From assembly GCA_019753105.1 (NCBI GenBank), contig JAIELJ010000012.1, positions 62,001 to 126,000 on the forward strand: 64,000 nt of DNA. The letters run 5' to 3'. The notes beneath the pieces were generated by a model, which was not told where the DNA came from, did not search any database, and saw only the letters and a program-made list of their open reading frames with translations. The stretch comes from Hyphomonadaceae bacterium (GTDB taxonomy: Bacteria; Pseudomonadota; Alphaproteobacteria; Caulobacterales; Aquidulcibacteraceae). A program made the translations under genes and the position numbers. Position 1 is the stretch's first letter; each line of letters opens with the position of its first letter. This document shows, one piece after another, positions 26,609-34,720 of this stretch.

Positions 26609-27474
26609 CACGCAAGCCAGATTGGGCGGTAGAAGGGCGCGACTGGCCCAACCGCGACGCTAGCCGTTTTGTCGAAGCCGGCGGCCTCATGTGGCACGTA
26701 CAGATCATGGGCGCGGGGCCGGTGCTCGTGCTGTTGCACGGCACGGGCGCTGCAACCCACTCTTGGCGTGCGCTTGCGCCGTTACTGGCCGAGAGCTTCA
26801 CTGTTATTGCGCCCGATCTGCCAGGCCACGGCTTCACGGCGACGCCACGCGAGCGCTCGAAGTTTTCGTTACCTACGATCGCGCAAAGCGTTCAGGCCCT
26901 ACTGCTTGAACTTCAGGCGACGCCGGACGCATTGGTCGGCCACTCCGCAGGCGCGGCCATCGCGGTTCGTATGGCGCTCGATGGCGCAACGCCGCGGGCG
27001 GGGATCGTCGGCATCAATGCAGCGCTAATGCCGTTCCCAGGTCCTATGGGCCCGCTCGCGCCGTTGATGGCGCGCATGCTGTTTTACAATCCGTTTTCGC
27101 TTGGTCTTTTTGCGTATCGCGCCTCGCGGCCAGGAGCGGTCGCGGCGCTGATGCGAAGCACAGGTTCATCACTCGACCCGGAAGGCGTTGAATTCTACGA
27201 GCGCCTATTCCGCACTCCAGCTCATCTCGAAGCGACGATTGCTCTGATGGCGCATTGGGATTTGTCGGCGCTAAGGGCGGCGCTGCCGGATTTGCGCGCG
27301 CCGCTTACGCTGATCGTGGGAGACAATGATCGAGCAGTGCCGCCCGCGACCGCTCACGCTGTCCAGCAATTAGTGAAGCACGCGAAAATCGTAACGGCGA
27401 AAGGGCTCGGACATTTGGCGCATGAAGAGCAACCGGAAACTATCGCCAAACTGATCCTGGGTGCGGTGCAATAG
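26605..27474 (+). CDS. bchO: BchO, alpha/beta hydrolase associated with Mg-chelatase
   Basis: A 289 aa alpha/beta-hydrolase. The oxyanion-hole segment LLHGTGAATHSW, nucleophile elbow GHSAGA (Ser114), the acid in VGDNDRAVPP and the catalytic His in GLGHLAHEEQP are all present. BchO is always found with bchID; a protective or accessory role in Mg-protoporphyrin formation is assumed but not proven. It overlaps bchD by 4 bp, so bchIDO form one operon. The gap to crtI holds a PpsR-type operator. Confidence 0.9.
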   Translation: MTRKPDWAVEGRDWPNRDASRFVEAGGLMWHVQIMGAGPVLVLLHGTGAATHSWRALAPLLAESFTVIAPDLPGHGFTATPRERSKFSLPTIAQSVQALLLELQATPDALVGHSAGAAIAVRMALDGATPRAGIVGINAALMPFPGPMGPLAPLMARMLFYNPFSLGLFAYRASRPGAVAALMRSTGSSLDPEGVEFYERLFRTPAHLEATIALMAHWDLSALRAALPDLRAPLTLIVGDNDRAVPPATAHAVQQLVKHAKIVTAKGLGHLAHEEQPETIAKLILGAVQ

Positions 27475-27514
27475 GTCTGATGGCACTTGCGCGACTGAGC
27501 TAGACGCGATTAGC

Positions 27515-27532
27515 TGTCAGGTAATGTTGACA
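27515..27532. promoter_or_regulatory. PpsR/CrtJ-type operator at crtI
   Basis: TGTCAGGTAATGTTGACA fits TGT-N12-ACA exactly and is symmetric over five bases (TGTCA-N8-TGACA). It covers the putative crtI start codon (ATG 27524-27526). CrtJ/PpsR is known to repress crt and bch promoters through this motif; ppsR is in the window at 59785. Confidence 0.7.
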
Positions 27533-29053
27533 GTCGTGGCTGAACCCAGCGCAATTCAGCGCGAAACCGATCCTCGGCCCCACGCGATTGTCATCGGCAG
27601 CGGCTTTGGCGGCTTGGCGGCAGCCGTGCGGCTGGGCGCGCGTGGCTATCGCGTGACTGTGCTGGAGCGGCTCGATGCGCCTGGCGGGCGCGCTTACGTT
27701 CATCGCCAGGATGGTTTTGTTTTCGACGCTGGGCCGACGATCATCACGGCGCCGTTCTTATTCGAAGAATTGTGGGCGCTTGCCGGACGCAAGCTTAGCG
27801 ATGACGTCGATCTAAAGGCGATCGATCCGTTCTACGATTTGGTGTTCTCCGACGGCGAACGCATGGCTTGCGGATCGGCGATGCGTGATGAAATCGCACG
27901 CATCGCACCGGGTGACCTCGCCGGCTACGATCGCTTCATGCGCCGCAGCGAAGAGATTTATCGCGTCGGCTTCGAGCAATTGGGCGATGCGCCTTTTCAC
28001 GACTGGGCGAAAATGCTCGCGGTCGCGCCTGATCTGTTGCGGCTGGGCGGGCTTGAAAGCGTTTACGGTCTCGTCTCGCGCTACGTCCGCGATCCGCGCG
28101 TGCGGATTGCGCTCAGCTTTCATCCGCTCTTCGTCGGCGGCAGCCCGTTCACTACAACAGCCGTCTATTGTTTGATTTCTTACCTCGAGCGCCGCCACGG
28201 CGTGCACTTCGCCATGGGCGGTACGGGTGCGCTGGTGCAGGGGCTTGTGAAGCTCATTCGCGGGCAGGGCGGTGCGGTGCGGTGCAAAGCCGAAGTCGCT
28301 CAGATCTTGGTGCGTGACGGCGCGGCGGCCGGCGTGCGCCTTGCCGGCGGCGAAGATCTCTACGCCGATATCGTCGTCTCCAACGCCGACTCCGCCTACA
28401 CATACGGCCAGTTGCTGCCGGCTGACTCGTCCAAAACGTGGAGCAAACGCAAGCTGGCGTCAGCGCGCTATTCTATGAGCCTGTTCGTCTGGTACTTCGG
28501 CACACGCCGCCAGTATCCGGACGTTCCGCATCACACGATCCTGCTAGGCCCGCGCTATCGCGCGCTGATCGAAGACATCTTCACGCGAAAGCGCCTCGCG
28601 CCGGACATGAGCCTCTACCTCCATCGCCCTACTGCAACCGACGCGTCGCTCGCGCCCGCCGGCTGTGATGGCTTCTACGTGCTCTCACCTGTCCCGCATC
28701 TCGACTCCGGCGTCGATTGGACTGCGGAGGCCGAGCCTTATCGCCAGCGTGTCGAAAAGCGGTTGAGTGAAACGCTGCTGCCAGGCCTTTCCGGCGAGAT
28801 CGTCACGTCGCGCGTGATGACGCCACTCGATTTCCGCGATCGCCTGTGCGCACCGAAAGGCGCGGCGTTTGGACTTGAGCCAATTCTTACACAAAGCGCT
28901 TGGTTCAGGCCGCACAACCGAAGCGGAGACGTGAAGGGGCTCTTTCTTGTCGGCGCCGGTACGCATCCCGGCGCAGGTGTCCCAGGCGTGCTGTCATCAG
29001 CGCGCGTGCTTGATTCAGTAGTCCCACATGCGTCCGAACTTGCGAAAGCCTGA
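27524..29053 (+). CDS. crtI: phytoene desaturase
   Basis: FAD-dependent carotenoid desaturase, 509 aa, converting phytoene to neurosporene or lycopene at the inner membrane. N-terminal dinucleotide site AIVIGSGFGGLAAAVRLGARGY, APGGRAYVHRQDGFVFDAGPTII, and the C-terminal carotenoid desaturase signature GLFLVGAGTHPGAGVPGVL are all clear. ATG 27524 is the best ATG, but it lies inside the operator and has only a weak ribosome-binding site; the GTG at 27536 is an alternative. crtB begins inside its last 26 bases, so the two are coupled. Confidence 0.95.
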   Translation: MLTVVAEPSAIQRETDPRPHAIVIGSGFGGLAAAVRLGARGYRVTVLERLDAPGGRAYVHRQDGFVFDAGPTIITAPFLFEELWALAGRKLSDDVDLKAIDPFYDLVFSDGERMACGSAMRDEIARIAPGDLAGYDRFMRRSEEIYRVGFEQLGDAPFHDWAKMLAVAPDLLRLGGLESVYGLVSRYVRDPRVRIALSFHPLFVGGSPFTTTAVYCLISYLERRHGVHFAMGGTGALVQGLVKLIRGQGGAVRCKAEVAQILVRDGAAAGVRLAGGEDLYADIVVSNADSAYTYGQLLPADSSKTWSKRKLASARYSMSLFVWYFGTRRQYPDVPHHTILLGPRYRALIEDIFTRKRLAPDMSLYLHRPTATDASLAPAGCDGFYVLSPVPHLDSGVDWTAEAEPYRQRVEKRLSETLLPGLSGEIVTSRVMTPLDFRDRLCAPKGAAFGLEPILTQSAWFRPHNRSGDVKGLFLVGAGTHPGAGVPGVLSSARVLDSVVPHASELAKA

Positions 29054-30074
29054 ACGCGCGAGCCCGGGCGATCTCGCGACCTGCCGCGAGATGATCCGCA
29101 CTGGCTCGCGCTCCTTTTTTGCCGCCTCGCTGCTCTTGCCCGAGCATGTGCGCAACGGGGCGTACGCGCTTTACGCGTTCTGCCGCTTTTCCGATGACAG
29201 CGTCGATGTCGAACACGGTGGCGCAGCGGCGGTGGCGCGTCTCGCGGCGCGGCTTGATGCGATTTATGCCGGCAACCCCGCTGATGGCGCCGTCGATCGC
29301 GCGCTTGCTGATGCCGTGGAGCTTTACGCCATTCCGCGCGCGCCGTTCGATGCGTTGCTTGAAGGCCTGGCCTGGGACGCTGCCGGGCGAAGCTGCGAGA
29401 CGCTGGACGATCTTGACGCCTATGCCGCGCGCGTGGCGGGCGCGGTGGGTGCGATGATGGCCGCGCTGATGGGCGCACGCGAGCCACACATGGTGGCGCG
29501 CGCGACCGATTTGGGCGTCGCCATGCAAATCACCAACATCGCCCGCGATGTCGGCGAGGACGCGCGGGCGGGGCGGCTCTATCTTCCGCGAACATGGATG
29601 CGCGAAGCTGGGATTGATCCTGAGGCTTGGCTCGCGCGGCCCGCGCAAACGCCGGAGATTGCGCAGATCGTAGCGCGTCTCCTGCGCCGCGCGGACGAGC
29701 TTTATCGGCGCGCCGATGCTGGCATTGCGTGCCTTCCCGCGCCGTTCCGTCCAGCGATTTACGCCGCGCGCTTGCTCTATGCCGAGATCGGCGCAGGCGT
29801 TGCGCGAGCGGGCTACGATTCAATGTCGCGGCGCAGTGTGGTTCCCGCTTCACGCAAGCTGCAGCTCGTGGCGCGCGCCTTGGTTCATGCGTGGCGTCAG
29901 CCGCCGGAGGCAATGCTGCATGCGCCGGCTTTGCTGCAAACCCAGTTTTTGGTCGATGCGATCGCGGGCGCGGAGGCGGTTGCACAACCGCCAATCCGCG
30001 GCGTCGTTCACGACGTAAAGTGGGTGATCGATTTGTTCTCGGCGCTCGACGAGAGACCGCGCCGGCTGGCCTAG
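29028..30074 (+). CDS. crtB: phytoene synthase
   Basis: A 348 aa squalene/phytoene synthase that condenses two geranylgeranyl diphosphates into phytoene. The first Asp-rich motif FCRFSDDSVDVEH and the second, ITNIARDVGEDARAGRLYLP, bind Mg-diphosphate and are intact. The start overlaps the crtI end by 26 bp, which is the usual crtIB coupling. The C-terminus is longer than the core by about 40 residues and ends ALDERPRRLA, shortly before a small membrane protein gene. Confidence 0.94.
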   Translation: MRPNLRKPERASPGDLATCREMIRTGSRSFFAASLLLPEHVRNGAYALYAFCRFSDDSVDVEHGGAAAVARLAARLDAIYAGNPADGAVDRALADAVELYAIPRAPFDALLEGLAWDAAGRSCETLDDLDAYAARVAGAVGAMMAALMGAREPHMVARATDLGVAMQITNIARDVGEDARAGRLYLPRTWMREAGIDPEAWLARPAQTPEIAQIVARLLRRADELYRRADAGIACLPAPFRPAIYAARLLYAEIGAGVARAGYDSMSRRSVVPASRKLQLVARALVHAWRQPPEAMLHAPALLQTQFLVDAIAGAEAVAQPPIRGVVHDVKWVIDLFSALDERPRRLA

Positions 30075-30089
30075 GAAGGCGTGCGAGCG

Positions 30090-30239
30090 ATGGATGTAAA
30101 TCCGCTCTTCTTGCTGGAATTCGTGCTGTTCAGCGGCGTGGCGCTGGCCTGGGCTGGCTACGAATATTGGAGCGCGCGGCCAAAGAAAGACGAGCCACCT
30201 TCACCGCCTTCAGGCGATGCGGGGCATCCGGAAGGGTAG
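30090..30239 (+). CDS. small single-helix membrane protein downstream of crtB
   Basis: A 49 aa frame starting MDVNPLFLLEFVLFSG. One hydrophobic helix (about residues 6-22) is followed by GYEYWSARPKK and a charged Pro-rich tail. GGAAGGC stands about 10 nt before the ATG, and the gene begins 15 bp after the crtB stop, so it should be co-transcribed with crtIB. Its last 30 bp overlap the convergent crtC end. I do not recognise the family; the size and 'helix plus RP-K' layout resemble small bacterial inner membrane proteins, possibly a photosystem-associated factor. Confidence 0.55.
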   Translation: MDVNPLFLLEFVLFSGVALAWAGYEYWSARPKKDEPPSPPSGDAGHPEG

Positions 30240-31100
30240 CATTGCGCGCACAATCGGGTGACGGAAGCGATCGAGCGACAAGCTTTCATGCATGATGTCT
30301 GCTTCGGCGCCGTCGATCGTGGCGGTGAGATGTGATCGTGCATAAAACGGCGCGTCTTCAAGCGTTCGGACAAGCCTGACATCGTCTCCTCTGGCCGAGC
30401 GCGCAACGCCCCAGAAAGGCGGCGATAGCGACGCGGATGGGGGCGTTGAGATCGGGGAGGCCACGCCATTCTGATCGAACTGAACTGACAATGAGCGCTC
30501 GCCGCCAGCGCGGGGCGTGACGTGATAATGAATCTGCGCGCCGCTAGCCGCGTGCGCGCGCGACCAGTGCCAGTTGCGAAACGCGTGTTCGAGCGGCTCG
30601 CTGCCCCAATTGCAGTCGAAGTACCCATCACCGGACCAGGCAAGCGCGCCGCCATCGAACCGCGCTTCAACACGTGCGCGCGGCGCAATCGGGCGCCAAT
30701 GATGATGTCCATCGGCGTCGAGCACATAGGCGCGCTCGGCGATCGCTTGCGGCTTGAGCGTCACTGTTCCGCGAACGCGCGAAGGAAGCGGGGCGGTCCA
30801 TTCGTCGATGTTGATCTCGAGCGACTCGCCGGACCAGCGCATGCTGCTTGGACCGATTGATAAGCGATCCGGGGTTTGCGTGAGCGCAGCGCGGCCACGC
30901 TCCGTCATCGCCCAACGATCGCTGCCAGCGCGGTAAAGCGCGACATTCATGGCGCAATGATTGTAGGGATCTCGCCAGCCCGACCAAGCGTAATAGGGCG
31001 AGAAAACGCTGCCAATGAAGGCGATAATCGTCAGGCCGTGCTGTTTGTCGTCACTGAGCGCGTCGATGTACCACCAAGCGTAACCGCCTGGCGGTACCAT
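30210..31100 (-). CDS. crtC: hydroxyneurosporene synthase (carotenoid 1,2-hydratase)
   Basis: Adds water across the 1,2 double bond of neurosporene or lycopene. The family core is clear: VPPGGYAWWYIDALSDD, IAFIGSVFSPYYAWSGWRDPYNHCAMNVALY, WSGDGYFDCNWGSEPLEHAFRNWHWSRA. ATG 31100 gives 296 aa, close to the usual length, but the conserved GPRFDA just before it suggests translation may begin at a non-ATG codon further up. The frame is open to 31397. The gene starts inside the last 70 bp of crtD and is transcribed with it. Confidence 0.88.
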   Translation of the reverse strand: MVPPGGYAWWYIDALSDDKQHGLTIIAFIGSVFSPYYAWSGWRDPYNHCAMNVALYRAGSDRWAMTERGRAALTQTPDRLSIGPSSMRWSGESLEINIDEWTAPLPSRVRGTVTLKPQAIAERAYVLDADGHHHWRPIAPRARVEARFDGGALAWSGDGYFDCNWGSEPLEHAFRNWHWSRAHAASGAQIHYHVTPRAGGERSLSVQFDQNGVASPISTPPSASLSPPFWGVARSARGDDVRLVRTLEDAPFYARSHLTATIDGAEADIMHESLSLDRFRHPIVRAMLPFRMPRIA

Positions 31101-32599
31101 GGCGTCGAAGCGCGGTCCGCCAGCACACTCTGTGCCGCTAATTGTCCCGAGATCGCCGCCATCGGTAAGCCCGCGCCCGGATGAACGCCGCCCCCCGCCA
31201 GATAAAGTCCCGGTATGTTGGTGCGTGAGCCCGGCCGCTGAAACGACGCTGCCCAGCCTTTGGTCGCTCGGCCGTAAAGCGCTCCGCCCGTCGCTGGGAA
31301 GAGCGCGTTGAAGTCCGTCGGGGTCGTTCGCGTCCAGCTTTGCGTCGTGAGTTCCAGGCCGCAGCGACGCAGGCGATTGATCATTGCCGTCTCGCATGCG
31401 TTGAGCTCCGCTTCGGTAAGGAGATGTGTGTCGCCCTGCGCTGGCGCGTTGGCGAGAATGAAAAGCCGCTCTTGCGCTTGTACTGCGCCGCTATCGTCAC
31501 CGTCTTGAGCACAAACGTAGATCGTCGGATCAGCGGGTAGGGCGCCATTTTCCAGCGACGCGAACTCGGCGCGATAATCGTCGGAGAAAAAGACGTTGTG
31601 GCGGACAAGTGGAAGGCCGCGCGTTGTCGCCTGCGCCGCCCACGTTACCGCGGAGAGGGAGCGTTCTCTGCGCTGCACCGGCGATGTAGCGCGCGCGGCG
31701 GCTTGGCCGAATAAGCCCTCAACGAGCGCTGAAGGATCGGCGTTGCAGACAATCGCTGTACCCTGGTGGCGTTCGCCATTGCTGAGCGTGACGCCACACG
31801 CGCGCCCGGCATTGACCTCGATCCCGCTGACCTCAGCGCCGAATTGGAAGCGCACGCCCAGTGACTCAGCGCAGCGCTGCAAGCCCTCAGCGAGATGCTG
31901 CATCCCGCCTTCGACGACCCAGACGCCGTCTTGCTCGACATGAGCGATCAGCATCAGGGTCGCCGGCGCAGTGAAGGGTGACGAGCCGCAATAGGTAGCG
32001 TAACGGCCGAACAACTGGCGCAGTCTCGGATCACGGAAATGCGCCGAGAGCGCGCTCCACATCGTGTCGAACGGCCGGATCGCCATGAGATCGCCGACGC
32101 GGCCAAGGCCGATCCGCCCCGTGAGCGTCAGCGGATTTGGCCGAGAGGCAGTCAGAAACGGCTCGCGCAGAGTGTCGAACATGCGCCGCGCTTCGCGGCA
32201 AAAATCGCGGAAACCGCGCGCGTCAGCGGCGCCGGCGAACGCGCCTATGGCGTCGGCGCTGGCGTCTTCGTCTGCGAAAAGATCGAGGCAGGCGCCACCG
32301 CTCCATGCGTGTCGCGCAAGGACGTCTAGCTCTTGCAGTGCAACATGGTCGGCTAGCCGGTGCCCGGCGTTTTCGAACACCGCGTCGAACACCCAGCGCA
32401 TGGTGAGTACAGTTGGGCCCGCGTCTATGCGTGCGCCGTTGACTTCAACTTCACGCATCTTGCCGCCGGAACGGGCTGCGCGTTCAACCACGGTCACCCC
32501 GTATCCGGCGCGCGCCAGCTCGATCGCGGCGCAGAGGCCGCCTACCCCCGCGCCAATCACGATTGCCCTGTCGTTGAAGCTGTCACTGGCCGAAGTCAT
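31031..32599 (-). CDS. crtD: hydroxyneurosporene/methoxyneurosporene desaturase
   Basis: A 522 aa FAD-dependent desaturase that introduces the 3,4 double bond after CrtC (and CrtF) have acted. Paralogous to CrtI: AIVIGAGVGGLCAAIELARAGYGVTVVERAARSGGKMREV at the N-terminus, INAGPTVLTMRW-like segment (here IDAGPTVLTMRW), and PGLYLAGGGVHPGAGLPMAAISG near the end. It is divergent from crtE across an 82-bp gap with one good PpsR-type site. The tail beyond the signature is about 45 residues and runs over the crtC start. Confidence 0.92.
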   Translation of the reverse strand: MTSASDSFNDRAIVIGAGVGGLCAAIELARAGYGVTVVERAARSGGKMREVEVNGARIDAGPTVLTMRWVFDAVFENAGHRLADHVALQELDVLARHAWSGGACLDLFADEDASADAIGAFAGAADARGFRDFCREARRMFDTLREPFLTASRPNPLTLTGRIGLGRVGDLMAIRPFDTMWSALSAHFRDPRLRQLFGRYATYCGSSPFTAPATLMLIAHVEQDGVWVVEGGMQHLAEGLQRCAESLGVRFQFGAEVSGIEVNAGRACGVTLSNGERHQGTAIVCNADPSALVEGLFGQAAARATSPVQRRERSLSAVTWAAQATTRGLPLVRHNVFFSDDYRAEFASLENGALPADPTIYVCAQDGDDSGAVQAQERLFILANAPAQGDTHLLTEAELNACETAMINRLRRCGLELTTQSWTRTTPTDFNALFPATGGALYGRATKGWAASFQRPGSRTNIPGLYLAGGGVHPGAGLPMAAISGQLAAQSVLADRASTPWYRQAVTLGGTSTRSVTTNSTA

Positions 32600-32619
32600 T
32601 TGACCTGGACGCTATCATG

Positions 32620-32637
32620 TGTCCAGATTGAGTGACA
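32620..32637. promoter_or_regulatory. PpsR/CrtJ-type operator between crtD and crtE
   Basis: TGTCCAGATTGAGTGACA fits TGT-N12-ACA exactly. Eight bp to its left lies a degenerate second copy (AGT-N12-ACG, 32594-32611) that covers the crtD start codon. The position suits joint control of crtDC and of the crtEF-bch-puf transcript. Confidence 0.6.
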
Positions 32638-32681
32638 GTGCGGGTGATTGCCCGTGCTGCCTTGCCGACGGAGGGCACGAT

Positions 32682-33548
32682 ATGGCGTTGGCGTCACGCG
32701 TTGAGGCCGCCCTTCAGGCGGCGATCGATAGGGCTGATACGCCAGAAACCCCTCCGCTCCTGGCTAAGGCTTTGCGGTATGCTGTGTTCCCGGGCGGCGC
32801 GCGCGTGCGGCCCATGTTGTGCCTCGCGGTCGCGCACGCGTGCGGAGACGATCAGCCGGCCATGTCGGACGCCGCTGCAGCGGCTGTGGAGCTGATGCAT
32901 TGCGCCTCGCTGGTGCACGACGATCTGCCGTGTTTCGACAATGCAGCGACACGGCGCGGCAAGCCCTCGGTCCACACCATGTATGGCGAGCCGCTCGCTT
33001 TGCTTGCCGGCGACGCTTTGATCGTGATGGCGTTTGAGGGCTTGGCGGCGGCTGGCGCTTCGGCGCCCTTGCGATTGCCTGCGCTCGCTTCGGCCATTGC
33101 CCGCGGTGTGAGCGCGCCACACGGTATTGTCGCTGGGCAGGCTTGGGAGAGCGAGCAAAACCCGCCGCTTGAACTCTATCACCAGGCCAAGACCGGCGCG
33201 CTTTTCGTGGCGGCGACGATGTCTGGCGCACTGGCCGCCGGCGCCGATGCTGGCCCCTGGCGTGCGCTGGGCGAAACACTTGGTTCAGCCTATCAGGTCG
33301 CGGACGATCTGCTTGATGCGGTTCAGTCTGGCGAGTGCGGCAAGCCTGTGGGCCAAGATGCTTTGTTGCAGCGCCCTAGCGCTGTTGCCGAACTTGGCCT
33401 CAAGGGCGCACTTGCGAGGCTCAACGGGCTCGTTGAACAGGCGGTGGACTCGGTGCCGCCCTGTGAGGGCGCACAGGAGATGCGCGCGCTCGTGCGCCTG
33501 ACAGCCACGCGCCTTGCGCCGAAGCAATTGGCGCGCAGCGCCGCGTGA
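32682..33548 (+). CDS. crtE: geranylgeranyl diphosphate synthase
   Basis: A 288 aa trans-isoprenyl diphosphate synthase making GGPP for carotenoids and for the bacteriochlorophyll tail. The first Asp-rich motif LVHDDLPCFDN (with the two extra residues of bacterial type II enzymes) and the second QVADDLLDAVQS are present, as is GGARVRPMLCLA for substrate binding. ATG 32682 follows GGAGGG by 7 nt, which fixes the start. crtF follows after 6 bp. First gene of a long plus-strand series crtEF-bchCXYZ-pufBALM. Confidence 0.93.
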   Translation: MALASRVEAALQAAIDRADTPETPPLLAKALRYAVFPGGARVRPMLCLAVAHACGDDQPAMSDAAAAAVELMHCASLVHDDLPCFDNAATRRGKPSVHTMYGEPLALLAGDALIVMAFEGLAAAGASAPLRLPALASAIARGVSAPHGIVAGQAWESEQNPPLELYHQAKTGALFVAATMSGALAAGADAGPWRALGETLGSAYQVADDLLDAVQSGECGKPVGQDALLQRPSAVAELGLKGALARLNGLVEQAVDSVPPCEGAQEMRALVRLTATRLAPKQLARSAA

Positions 33549-33554
33549 GCGGCG

Positions 33555-34643
33555 ATGAACGGTTTGCGTAGGCACTGGTTAAGCTGGCGCAACGCGCTGC
33601 TTTCGAACCCCAAATTTCAGCGTTTTGCTGCGGATTTCCCACTGACTCGGGCGATTGCGCATAGCCGCACCAGCGCTTTGTTCGATCTGGTCGCGGGCTT
33701 TGTATACGCACAGGTCCTGCACGCGTGCATTGAGTTGAACATCCTGAGCGCACTGAAGGCCGGTCCACAGGATGCGCGCACTCTTGCTGCTTCCGCCGAC
33801 GTGCCGGCGTTGGCGATGGAGCGATTGTTGCGAGCTGCAGCGGCGCTTGAGCTGGTGGAGCCGATCGGTGATCGCTTCGCGCTGGGAGCACAGGGCGCAG
33901 CACTTCTGGGGAATCCAGGGCTCGCCGACATGATCCGTCACCATGATCGGCTCTACGCTGACCTTGCGGACACAGTGGGGCTGCTGCGTCGCGGCCGCGG
34001 TGAGCATCTCGCCAGCTACTGGCCTTACGCGACCTCGGAGCAACCTGGCGCATCGGGCGCCGGGGCGGTCGCTGCCTATTCGGCGCTGATGGGGGCGACT
34101 CAGCCTGCCGTGGCTGCCGATATTCTCGACGCTTATTCGCTGCGGCGTCACCGCGTACTCATGGATGTGGGCGGCGGTGAGGGCGTGTTCTTGGCGGCTG
34201 TTGCGGCGCGCTGGCCGCACTTGGCGCTACGCTTGTTTGACCTGCCCGCAGTGGTGGACCGAGCCAAACGCAATGTACCTTCCGCAAGCGTGTTCGGCGG
34301 CGACTTTCTATCCGATCCGTTGCCCGCAGGTGCGGATATCATCACGCTCATCCGTATCCTGCATGACCATGATGACGACGGCGCTGTGCGAATCATCGGC
34401 GCGGCGCGCGCGGCGCTTGGCCCGGGCGGCGTGCTTTTGATCGCGGAGCCAATGTCAGCCGCGCCGCGGCCGGATCGAGTGTCAGAAGCCTATTTCGGCC
34501 TCTACCTCATGGCGATGGGCCGCGGGCGGGCGCGAACGCCCGCGATGCTCCGTCAGTGGCTAGCCGAGGCCGGTTTCCGGCGAACGAGAATGCTGCACGT
34601 GCGAACGCCCTCGCTTCTGCGCGTACTCATCGCCGAAGCTTAA
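33555..34643 (+). CDS. crtF: hydroxyneurosporene O-methyltransferase
   Basis: A 362 aa SAM-dependent O-methyltransferase of the carotenoid pathway. N-terminal dimerisation/winged helix part (VYAQVLHACIELNILSALKAGPQDARTLAA) and C-terminal SAM-binding domain with motif I LMDVGGGEGVFLAAVA, LRLFDLPAVVDRAK and ITLIRILHDHDDDGAV. It methylates the 1-hydroxyl made by CrtC. The end is followed by a hairpin and the bchC operator pair. Confidence 0.9.
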   Translation: MNGLRRHWLSWRNALLSNPKFQRFAADFPLTRAIAHSRTSALFDLVAGFVYAQVLHACIELNILSALKAGPQDARTLAASADVPALAMERLLRAAAALELVEPIGDRFALGAQGAALLGNPGLADMIRHHDRLYADLADTVGLLRRGRGEHLASYWPYATSEQPGASGAGAVAAYSALMGATQPAVAADILDAYSLRRHRVLMDVGGGEGVFLAAVAARWPHLALRLFDLPAVVDRAKRNVPSASVFGGDFLSDPLPAGADIITLIRILHDHDDDGAVRIIGAARAALGPGGVLLIAEPMSAAPRPDRVSEAYFGLYLMAMGRGRARTPAMLRQWLAEAGFRRTRMLHVRTPSLLRVLIAEA

Positions 34644-34645
34644 TC

Positions 34646-34666
34646 AGGGGCAAATTATTCGCCCCT
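34646..34666 (+). terminator. hairpin after crtF
   Basis: AGGGGC (34646-34651) pairs with GCCCCT (34661-34666) around a 9-nt AT-rich loop, three bases after the crtF stop. There is no T-run, so it is a processing or partial termination signal between crtF and the bchC promoter. Confidence 0.45.
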
Positions 34667-34670
34667 CGGG

Positions 34671-34714
34671 CGTCGAGATTGATTGACACTTAAAAGCGTC
34701 AACGTAAGCTGACA
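34671..34714. promoter_or_regulatory. tandem PpsR/CrtJ-type operators upstream of bchC
   Basis: Two CGT-N12-ACA boxes, 34671-34688 (CGTCGAGATTGATTGACA) and 34697-34714 (CGTCAACGTAAGCTGACA), are separated by exactly 8 bp. Both differ from TGT-N12-ACA only at the first base. An 8-bp spacing of two such palindromes is the arrangement used for cooperative CrtJ binding at the Rhodobacter bchC promoter. Confidence 0.7.
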
Positions 34715-34720
34715 CTTCGA

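Noticed and set aside
25681-26760. Long open frame (359 codons) on the minus strand across bchD.
   Set aside because: It is antisense to a well-supported chelatase subunit; high GC makes long shadow frames common, and the translation is low-complexity Arg/Ser/Ala with no family.
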